Source of the DNA: Clostridia bacterium
Lineage (GTDB): Bacteria; Bacillota; Clostridia; Oscillospirales; Acutalibacteraceae
Assembly: GCA_017407755.1 (NCBI GenBank)
Contig: JAFQVY010000008.1
Location: forward strand, 1-55,645
Length of the DNA stretch: 55,645 bases
Direction: 5' to 3'
Shown: positions 50,796 to 55,645 of the stretch, one piece after another
Layout of the letters: each line of letters begins with the position of its first letter
How positions within the stretch are numbered: position 1 is the first letter of the stretch
Made by a program: the position numbers and the translations under genes
Notes under the pieces: generated by a model
What the model saw: the letters and a program-made list of their open reading frames with translations, nothing else
Databases searched by the model: none
Told to the model about the DNA's origin: nothing

Positions 50796-51533
50796 ATGGA
50801 AAATCCTATTATTTCCTTTAAGAATGTCAGCAAAGAGTATACTCTTTATAAAAGCGACAGAGAGAGGTTCAAGGCGTTATTTTTTAAAAGCAAAAACGCT
50901 AAAATCAACAAAGCCCTTAAAAACGTTTCGTTTGATATAAACAGAGGTGAAGCGGTAGGCTTTATCGGTGACAACGGTGCAGGTAAATCTACTATTTTAA
51001 AGCATATTACAGGCGTTGCTTTCCCCACTGAGGGCGAGGTAATTGTTAACGGTAAGGTTGCTGCTCTTTTAGAGCTTACTGCAGGCTTTTCTATGGAAAT
51101 GACCGGCAGAGAAAATATTTACCTCAAGGGCTATATCTTAGGCCTTACAGACAAAGAGATTAAGCGTCTGGAGGAGCGTATCGTCGATTTTGCAGAGCTT
51201 GGCGATTATATTGACCAGCCTGTAAGAACCTACTCAAGCGGTATGAAAATGCGTCTTGGTTTTGCCATTAACGTTAATATCGAGCCCGACGTGCTGGTTA
51301 TTGACGAGGCTCTTTCTGTTGGTGACGCTACATTTAAAAAGAAATGTAAGCAAAAAATTGCAGATACTATAAAAAGCGGTGTTACTGTGCTCTACGTTAG
51401 CCATAACCCCGAAAGTGTAAAAGAGCTTTGCACACGTGCAATTTACCTTAAAAAGGGTCAGCTTATGTACGACGGCACAGTTGAGGACGCTTTAAAATCT
51501 TATCAGGCAGACAAAGCAAAGAAAGGAAAGTAA
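50796..51533 (+). CDS. Polysaccharide/teichoic-acid ABC exporter ATPase (TagH/Wzt-like)
   Basis: The 245 residues form one ABC ATPase: Walker A GDNGAGKST, signature TYSSGMKMRLGFAI, Walker B VLVIDEALSVGDATF and switch His in YVSHNPESV. The variant SSGM signature and VGDATFKKKC are typical of Wzt/TagH. No C-terminal carbohydrate-binding domain is present, so cargo specificity lies elsewhere. TAAGGAGG precedes the start. Confidence 0.93.
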   Translation: MENPIISFKNVSKEYTLYKSDRERFKALFFKSKNAKINKALKNVSFDINRGEAVGFIGDNGAGKSTILKHITGVAFPTEGEVIVNGKVAALLELTAGFSMEMTGRENIYLKGYILGLTDKEIKRLEERIVDFAELGDYIDQPVRTYSSGMKMRLGFAINVNIEPDVLVIDEALSVGDATFKKKCKQKIADTIKSGVTVLYVSHNPESVKELCTRAIYLKKGQLMYDGTVEDALKSYQADKAKKGK

Positions 51534-51536
51534 TTT

Positions 51537-52277
51537 ATGGCACACGTATTGGTTTTCGCCGGTGGTATCGGCGCCAGAATGAAGTCTAACGACATTCCCA
51601 AGCAGTTTATTGATGTTGACGGCAAGCCTATTATTATTCGCACACTTGAGCATTTTGAAAAGCATGCTCAGGTTGAGGACATTGTGATTTCCTGCCTTGC
51701 CGAAAAAATTGATTATATGAAAATGCTTGTTGCAAAGTATAATATTTCGAAGGTTATTTCTGTTGTTCCCGGCGGTGCAAACGGCCACCAGAGCATTCAC
51801 AACGGCCTTGTTGAAATTGAGAAAAACTCAAAGCCTGAGGATATTGTGCTTATTTGCGACGGTGTACGTCCTATGCTTTCGGAAAAGCTTATTACAGATT
51901 GCATCGACACTGCAAAGGAGTTTGAAACCGCCGTTCCTGTAACTCCAAGTATTGATTCTGTGCTTGAATCCCCCGACGGCAAGACCTGCTCAAAGTCTCT
52001 TCCCAGAAAGCAGATGTTTATTACTCAGGCGCCTCAGGGCTACACAATGCGCAAAATTATGTGGGCTCACGACGAAGCAGAAAGAAGGGGAATAACAAAC
52101 CCCATTTCTTCATCAGAGCTTTTAATCGAGCTTGGCGAGACTGTTCAGATTTTCCAGGGAATCCGTGAAAACATCAAGGTTACAACTCCCGAAGATTTGC
52201 AGACTTTACGCTCTTATTTTTATTACGAAAGCTTCAAAAATTTCGCAAAAGAAGAGCTTAAATACGACCAGATTTAA
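51537..52277 (+). CDS. IspD/TarI-family cytidylyltransferase
   Basis: The 246 residues belong to the CTP:sugar/isoprenoid-phosphate cytidylyltransferases. The CTP loop AGGIGARMKSNDIPKQF, CDGVRPMLSEKLI and RKQMFITQAPQGY are the family blocks, ending GETVQIFQGIRENIKVTTPEDL. The family splits into IspD (MEP isoprenoid path) and TarI (CDP-ribitol for teichoic acid). Its place 3 bp after the TagGH-like pair favours a TarI-like role, but sequence alone does not settle it. Confidence 0.85.
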   Translation: MAHVLVFAGGIGARMKSNDIPKQFIDVDGKPIIIRTLEHFEKHAQVEDIVISCLAEKIDYMKMLVAKYNISKVISVVPGGANGHQSIHNGLVEIEKNSKPEDIVLICDGVRPMLSEKLITDCIDTAKEFETAVPVTPSIDSVLESPDGKTCSKSLPRKQMFITQAPQGYTMRKIMWAHDEAERRGITNPISSSELLIELGETVQIFQGIRENIKVTTPEDLQTLRSYFYYESFKNFAKEELKYDQI

Positions 52278-52287
52278 ATATTTGACA

Positions 52288-52316
52288 TTGACTTTTCTGC
52301 CGTGCTTTGATATAAT
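52288..52316 (+). promoter_or_regulatory. Promoter of the tRNA genes
   Basis: TTGACT (52288-52293), 17-bp spacer, TATAAT (52311-52316), 36 bp before tRNA-Leu. TTGACA at 52282-52287 is too far from the -10 to serve. Confidence 0.75.
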
Positions 52317-52351
52317 CTTTAAGTCGGCAGAAAAGTTTTCTGTTTATATAT

Positions 52352-52438
52352 GCGGATATGGCGGAATTGGCAGACGCGCATGGTTCAGGTCCATGTGAAA
52401 GCAATTTCATGCAGGTTCAAGTCCTGTTATCCGCACCA
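52352..52438 (+). tRNA. tRNA-Leu (anticodon CAG), CCA encoded
   Basis: GCGGATA pairs with TATCCGC in the acceptor stem, discriminator A, CCA encoded at 52436-52438. The anticodon loop TTCAGGT gives CAG (52386-52388), reading CTG. A long variable arm (GTGAAAGCAATTTCATGC region) marks it as class II, as leucine tRNAs are. The T-arm is CAGG-TTCAAGT-CCTG. All parts look intact, so it should be functional. Confidence 0.95.
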
Positions 52439-52439
52439 A
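52421..52439 (+). repeat. Direct repeat copy 1 (tRNA-Leu 3' end)
   Basis: GTCCTGTTATCCGCACCAA at the T-loop-to-CCA end of tRNA-Leu is repeated exactly at 52633-52651. The repeat starts in the T-loop, the usual crossover point for tRNA-targeting integrases. Confidence 0.9.
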
Positions 52440-52632
52440 AATTGTGGCACTGCTTTTATAGTGGTGCCACATAATAAAATTAAAATTCCTTTTTAGGGAC
52501 TTGAACCTTAAGAAGGTGAGCGACGTCAATAAAACAGTCCGATGGACTGTTTTTAGACGCGAAGTACGAAGGCGGGTACCGAAAGCGTAAGCTTTGGGTC
52601 GCCGAGTACAGATGATTTTGCATAAAATCATC
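52440..52632 (+). mobile_element. Structured non-coding insert between tRNA-Leu and tRNA-Val, possible small integrated element or remnant
   Basis: The 193-bp insert lies between exact 19-bp repeats of the tRNA-Leu 3' end and holds no credible gene. It is packed with inverted repeats: TGTGGCAC/GTGCCACA (52443-52471), AAAACAGTCC/GGACTGTTTT (52531-52554), nested GTAC/GTAC, GGCG/CGCC and AAAGC-GTAA-GCTTT (52564-52609) and GATGATTTT-GCAT-AAAATCATC (52611-52632), the last abutting the repeat. A 12-nt antisense to the tRNA T-arm is at 52497-52508. It could be a non-autonomous element, a decayed integration relic or a structured RNA; no integrase is visible. Confidence 0.55.
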
Positions 52633-52651
52633 GTCCTGTTATCCGCACCAA
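52633..52651 (+). repeat. Direct repeat copy 2 (duplicated tRNA-Leu 3' end)
   Basis: Exact copy of 52421-52439 lying just before tRNA-Val. No matching 5' tRNA half precedes it, so it is a fragment, as expected at the far end of an element integrated in a tRNA gene. Confidence 0.9.
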
Positions 52652-52654
52652 TAC

Positions 52655-52730
52655 GGGAGCATAGCTCAGCTGGGAGAGCATCTGCCTTACAAGCAGAGGG
52701 TCACAGGTTCGAGCCCTGTTGTTCCCACCA
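52655..52730 (+). tRNA. tRNA-Val (anticodon TAC), CCA encoded
   Basis: GGGAGCA pairs with TGTTCCC in the acceptor stem (one G-U), the D-arm AGCTCAGCTGGGAGAGC is standard, the anticodon loop CTTACAA gives TAC (52688-52690), and the T-arm is CAGG-TTCGAGC-CCTG, followed by ACCA. The 76-nt length is typical. It is probably transcribed through the insert from the tRNA-Leu promoter, since no separate promoter is seen; AAACAGTCC...TTTTT in the insert could limit read-through. Confidence 0.96.
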
Positions 52731-52737
52731 AAATGAG

Positions 52738-52765
52738 AAAGCACTACAACTGTAGTGCTTTTTTC
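52738..52765 (+). terminator. Terminator after tRNA-Val
   Basis: AAAGCACTAC pairs with GTAGTGCTTT around AACT and continues into TTTCT. Confidence 0.88.
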
Positions 52766-52795
52766 TATATTAAAAATTGCTTTTAAGGTCACTTT

Positions 52796-52821
52796 TGTAA
52801 CCTTTTATATTATTTTGCGAC
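52796..52821 (+). promoter_or_regulatory. ECF-type promoter of the sigma factor operon
   Basis: TGTAAC (52796-52801), 16-bp spacer, CGAC (52818-52821), 21 bp before the sigma gene start. The hexamer pair resembles the SigX/SigW class of B. subtilis (TGTAAC, N16-17, CGAC), so autoregulation by the encoded ECF factor is likely. The near-palindrome GGTCAC-TTTT-GTAACC overlaps the -35. Confidence 0.6.
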
Positions 52822-52842
52822 TTAATGTAAAGAGGTGATTTT

Positions 52843-53403
52843 ATGACAGATAATGAAATAATAACATTATATTTTAAACGCGACCCTGAAGCGATTTTTT
52901 ATACAAGCCGGAAGTACGGCAGGCTTTGCTATAGCATTTCCTTAAATATTTTGGGTAGCGAAGAAGACTCAAAAGAGTGTGTCAATGATACTTACATAAA
53001 AACATGGAACAGTATTCCGCCTCATAAGCCTGATGTGCTTTCTGCTTTTCTGGCTAAAATTACCCGCGCGCTCAGCATTAGCAGGCTAAGAATGCTGAGG
53101 GCACAAAAACGTGACGTAAAGGCTGCTGTTTCTTTTGATGAGCTTAATGATTGTATTGCTGAAAAAGGCAGAGTGTATGAGAATATAGAAGCTGAGGAAC
53201 TTAAAAATATTATTGAAAGCTTTCTTAAAAATCAAAATGACAACGAGCGTAATATTTTTATCTGTCGTTACTTCTACGGCGACTCAATCTCTGATATCTG
53301 TAAGCGTTTTCATTTTTCTCAAAGTAAGGTAAAAACCACCTTGTATCGAACACGAAAAAAGCTTAGAGAGCATCTTGTTAAGGAGGGCGTTTTTGATGAA
53401 TAA
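52843..53403 (+). CDS. ECF-type RNA polymerase sigma factor
   Basis: The 186 residues show region 2 (AIFYTSRKYGRLCYSISLNILGSEEDSKECVNDTYIKTWNSIPP, with EDSKECVNDTYIKTWN the recognisable core) and region 4 (NERNIFICRYFYGDSISDICKRFHFSQSKVKTTLYRTRKKL, ending in the HTH SQSKVKTTLYR). No other sigma region is present, as expected of an ECF factor. GAGGTGA precedes the ATG. The next gene overlaps its stop by 8 bp, the common layout for sigma/anti-sigma pairs. Confidence 0.92.
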   Translation: MTDNEIITLYFKRDPEAIFYTSRKYGRLCYSISLNILGSEEDSKECVNDTYIKTWNSIPPHKPDVLSAFLAKITRALSISRLRMLRAQKRDVKAAVSFDELNDCIAEKGRVYENIEAEELKNIIESFLKNQNDNERNIFICRYFYGDSISDICKRFHFSQSKVKTTLYRTRKKLREHLVKEGVFDE

Positions 53404-54268
53404 CCAAAAGCTTGTAGATGCTATAGGTCTTTTAGACGACAATATGATATTAGATGCGCACAATGGAAAGCCTAAAAAAACTTTTATTCTAAAAGCGGTG
53501 GCGGCTGTACTTGCAATAATCCTCGTGCCAACTATTGTGATTTTCAGCGGCGGATACATTTTCGGGCATATCGGCAGCGATGTTTATGACCCGACACTTA
53601 AATACGCCTTTACCCAAGAGGCTCTTATGGATATTTGTCAGCAACATATCGGCAGTATTTCTGCTACATCAGACCCTCCCGAATATGTGAGCGTAGGTGC
53701 AAACCCTCCCGAAATTCACTACGCTGACGAAGAAAAAATTGTCTTCACCACCCTTGAAGGCGTTTTTGTTTATAATTATAATACTTTGCAGATTGAGAAA
53801 AACTATTCCTTAGAAAAAATCGGAATACCTTTTTTTGCACAGGGAGACAGGGGGACCTGTATAAGTGTTGATGAAAGCGGCGACTACGCCTTGCTTACCT
53901 CAAGTGAAAATATGTCGAGTGTTGACAGAGCACTTGAATACCGCATACTTGATTTCAATAGCGGGAAGGCGGACAAAATCAAAAGCTCTGAAATTCCCGA
54001 AAATTTCAAAGCTTTCAAGGTAGAGGAAAATATTTATAAGCCAAAGAATGACGGCGACTTTTCTTTTGAACTTTACGAGTCAAAGGATTTCCCAAGCTCT
54101 CAGATGGTAAGCTTCGGTGATAAAGACTTCTTCCTTGTTATTGATATTCAAGAGGACACAATGTATAATGCTCTTTTAGGTTGTGCTGAAGTTGTAATAG
54201 TAGATTCAAAGGGCAGTTTCATAACCAAAAAGCTTTTTTCCGACTTTTCTAAAAGCGTTTTAGAATAG
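53396..54268 (+). CDS. Putative membrane anti-sigma factor for the adjacent ECF sigma
   Basis: A 290-residue single-span protein. The short cytoplasmic start MNNQKLVDAIGLLDDNMILDAH resembles the N-termini of clostridial proteins encoded behind ECF factors, and is followed by a basic stretch, one transmembrane segment (about 33-53) and a large extracellular domain of about 235 residues with no known motif. The start at 53396 is favoured by AAGGAGGG; it overlaps the sigma gene. Sigma binding is inferred from gene order only, and no zinc-binding HxxxCxxC motif is present. Confidence 0.75.
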   Translation: MNNQKLVDAIGLLDDNMILDAHNGKPKKTFILKAVAAVLAIILVPTIVIFSGGYIFGHIGSDVYDPTLKYAFTQEALMDICQQHIGSISATSDPPEYVSVGANPPEIHYADEEKIVFTTLEGVFVYNYNTLQIEKNYSLEKIGIPFFAQGDRGTCISVDESGDYALLTSSENMSSVDRALEYRILDFNSGKADKIKSSEIPENFKAFKVEENIYKPKNDGDFSFELYESKDFPSSQMVSFGDKDFFLVIDIQEDTMYNALLGCAEVVIVDSKGSFITKKLFSDFSKSVLE

Positions 54269-54284
54269 CTGAAAACCCCATTGC

Positions 54285-54316
54285 AAAGCCAATTCTCATT
54301 TTTTGAGAGTTGGCTT
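54285..54316 (+). terminator. Weak terminator after the anti-sigma gene
   Basis: AAGCCAA-TCTC pairs with GAGA-TTGGCTT with one mismatch, around ATTTTTT. No good T-run follows, so efficiency is uncertain. Confidence 0.5.
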
Positions 54317-54329
54317 AACGTTTGCGACG

Positions 54330-54358
54330 TTTACTTCTCAGCACCATTAAGTTAAAAT
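54330..54358 (+). promoter_or_regulatory. Putative promoter of the XRE regulator gene
   Basis: TTTACT (54330-54335), 17-bp spacer, TAAAAT (54353-54358), 35 bp before the start at 54393. Confidence 0.45.
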
Positions 54359-54392
54359 ATGGGTGAAATAAAGAGAAAAGCGAGGATAACTT

Positions 54393-55319
54393 ATGAGCAC
54401 AATGAGCGAAATAATCAGAGAAAGACGGCAAGCCTTAGGTATAACTCAGCGTGAGCTTGCAGATATGCTTTCAATATCAGATAAAACTGTTTCAAGGTGG
54501 GAAAGTGCAAATCAGATGCCCGATGCAATTCTATTGCCCGATTTAGCCGAGGCACTGAAAATTTCTATCAATGACCTTTACGGAATATCTTCCACCGAAA
54601 AAGAAACAGAAGTTAAAGCGTTTCCAAGACCGAAGTCTCATATAACCGTAAGCTATAAAGCGGCTATGATAATAGGACTTGTTCTTTTCCTTTTTGGTGC
54701 AATCCTTCTTGTTCATATCAACACAATTCGTTTTGATACCGGCGATAGGGCACTTGGCAACATTTTTATGTATATCGGCAGCGGCCTTTGCCTTGCCGCC
54801 GAAATCGTTTATATAGTTCTCTACAGAAACAAGTTTTTCTATAATCCTGTTTATCTTTTTGACGATATAAGGCTTGGAAATACCTGTGCTTTAAGCATAC
54901 TGGCTGTACTTATAGTAATTTTTCCTATGTGTCTCACACTGCGAATTACATATTTGTATGAGCTTCTGGTGGTTTTACTGCTCGGTGCTACAATGGTAAT
55001 GATGATTTTTCAGAAAAGAAGCCTCAGAGCAGAGGAAATAAATACCAGCAAAATTATTAGCATAATCACCGTTTCTGCTATTTCACTTTGCATTTTGATT
55101 ATGGCAGGGGTATATGTTTACTTTAGATTTATCTATAAAGACCCTCTGGCAGAAAACGACCCTATGATGCAGCTTATAATAGAACTTGCAGGTGAATCCC
55201 CCTACGAGGTAAAAGCACGTATGTATAGCTTTATGCTGTTAGCAGCGGTAATGCTTTCGCTACTCTTAATGAACCACATAGAACTCATAATAAAATCAAA
55301 ACGGCATCACACTTCGTGA
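54393..55319 (+). CDS. XRE-family regulator with C-terminal membrane domain
   Basis: A 308-residue protein. Residues 1-70 form a Cro/CI-type helix-turn-helix (IIRERRQALGITQRELADMLSISDKTVSRWESANQMPDAILLPDLAEAL, with the recognition segment SDKTVSRWE). The remaining 230 residues have six or so transmembrane segments with short loops, some charged (KSKRHHTS at the end). Such membrane-tethered XRE regulators may sense envelope state. The start is ATG 54393 after GAGGAT. The stop codon lies inside the terminator hairpin. Confidence 0.85.
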   Translation: MSTMSEIIRERRQALGITQRELADMLSISDKTVSRWESANQMPDAILLPDLAEALKISINDLYGISSTEKETEVKAFPRPKSHITVSYKAAMIIGLVLFLFGAILLVHINTIRFDTGDRALGNIFMYIGSGLCLAAEIVYIVLYRNKFFYNPVYLFDDIRLGNTCALSILAVLIVIFPMCLTLRITYLYELLVVLLLGATMVMMIFQKRSLRAEEINTSKIISIITVSAISLCILIMAGVYVYFRFIYKDPLAENDPMMQLIIELAGESPYEVKARMYSFMLLAAVMLSLLLMNHIELIIKSKRHHTS

Positions 55320-55329
55320 TGCCGTTTTT
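55301..55329 (+). terminator. Terminator overlapping the XRE gene stop codon
   Basis: ACGGCATCAC pairs perfectly with GTGATGCCGT around ACTTC, followed by TTTTGG. The TGA stop (55317-55319) is within the 3' arm. Confidence 0.82.
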
Positions 55330-55407
55330 GGTGCGGGTGTTCATAACGGACTTGATTAAAAAGTATTGAATAACCGGCAGAAACACACATATTTTTCATC
55401 CACACAT

Positions 55408-55436
55408 TTGTGTATTTCAAGGTTTCTTCGTAAAAT
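55408..55436 (+). promoter_or_regulatory. Putative promoter of the DUF6809-like gene
   Basis: TTGTGT (55408-55413), 17-bp spacer, TAAAAT (55431-55436), 28 bp before the start at 55465. ACACA...TGTGT repeats around 55383-55413 could be an operator. Nothing else is evident between the terminator and this gene. Confidence 0.4.
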
Positions 55437-55464
55437 AAAACTACAGAAACGAGGAAACAAGATT

Positions 55465-55645
55465 ATGTCAAAATTTATTGAAGAACTCTATTATGGTAAC
55501 ATTGATCCCCAAGCACGAAGTACTAAGCAGAACAAAACAGTTCAAAAGCAGATGGAAGTCCTAATGCTCAACGAGGAATTTCTAACTGAAGCACTCACGG
55601 GTGAAAACAAAAAGAAATTTCTTGATTTTGTCAATGCTTGGAGTA
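55465..55645 (+). CDS. DUF6809-like protein, 5' part only
   Basis: Only the first 60 codons are present; the window ends inside the gene. The start MSKFIEELYYGNIDPQARST and the segment EEFLTEALTGENKKKFLDF are the conserved beginning of the small DUF6809 family (about 100 residues), common in gut Clostridia and often on mobile elements. Function is unknown. GAGGAAAC lies before the ATG. The sequence ends ...FVNAWS in frame. Confidence 0.75.
   Translation, partial: MSKFIEELYYGNIDPQARSTKQNKTVQKQMEVLMLNEEFLTEALTGENKKKFLDFVNAWS

Noticed and set aside
52407-52631. Open frame on the minus strand across the insert and tRNA-Leu
   Set aside because: It runs through the tRNA and the hairpins, ends with residues encoded by the antisense tRNA, and has no ribosome binding site; it is almost surely not a protein gene.
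52352-52650. Group I intron in tRNA-Leu
   Set aside because: Leucine tRNA introns lie in the anticodon loop; here the tRNA is complete and the insert is downstream, flanked by direct repeats.

Overview
The window reads as a chromosomal segment of a low-to-moderate G+C, anaerobic, fermentative Firmicute of the Clostridia, most likely a gut Ruminococcaceae/Oscillospiraceae member. The pointers are a Gram-positive rpmG-secE-nusG-rplK-rplA-rplJ-rplL block, a multi-subunit [FeFe]-hydrogenase operon, a GTP-type PEP carboxykinase, clostridial-type ECF sigma and XRE regulators, and a secreted alpha-amylase carrying a dockerin and starch-binding modules. The last resembles the amylosome enzymes of Ruminococcus bromii; that affiliation is an inference from gene content only.

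Layout. 1-3.7 kb: ribosomal protein/transcription operon with two L1-binding-site-like RNA motifs (before rplK and before rplA) and an L10 leader with an attenuator before rplJ. 3.7-4.9 kb: small Cys-containing protein, membrane protein, GNAT acetyltransferase. 4.9-13.2 kb: one minus-strand operon of ten genes. hndA/NuoE-like comes first and hndB, hndC, hndD last; between them lie two DRTGG-domain proteins, two GHKL ATPases, a PHP phosphoesterase and a second hydrogenase-like protein with an altered active site (sensory HydS/group D-like). 13.4-23 kb: alr-polA-LMW phosphatase-rimI-tsaD, pckA, a transglutaminase-like lipoprotein and ruvX. 22.9-38.7 kb: mixed housekeeping and transport (metal-binding lipoprotein, acyl-CoA ligase, cysK, acyltransferase with zinc ribbon plus GltS-type carrier, azlCD with threonine aldolase, a GMP synthase lacking its glutaminase domain, two inorganic pyrophosphatases with a radical SAM gene, rmuC, S1 protein).

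38.7-46.2 kb: an operon of two lipoproteins (one with a possible cohesin-like domain, one cyclophilin), a HAD phosphatase and a VTT membrane protein, then the minus-strand potABCD polyamine transporter with a perfect-consensus promoter. 46.4-49.8 kb: the 1,123-residue dockerin/CBM amylase, whose codon use resembles the ribosomal protein and pckA genes. 49.9-52.3 kb: a two-gene polysaccharide/teichoic-acid ABC exporter and a cytidylyltransferase. 52.3-52.7 kb: tRNA-Leu and tRNA-Val, separated by a compact, highly folded, apparently non-coding insert flanked by 19-bp direct repeats of the tRNA-Leu 3' end. 52.8-55.6 kb: an ECF sigma factor with its putative membrane anti-sigma partner and own ECF-type promoter, an XRE-type membrane regulator, and the start of a DUF6809-like gene cut by the window edge.

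The most unusual items are the structured insert behind tRNA-Leu, the sensory-hydrogenase module embedded in the electron-linked hydrogenase operon, the stand-alone GuaA ATP-pyrophosphatase, and the dockerin amylase with a possible cohesin-like lipoprotein about 7 kb away. All functional assignments come from reading the translated sequence; no similarity search was run.
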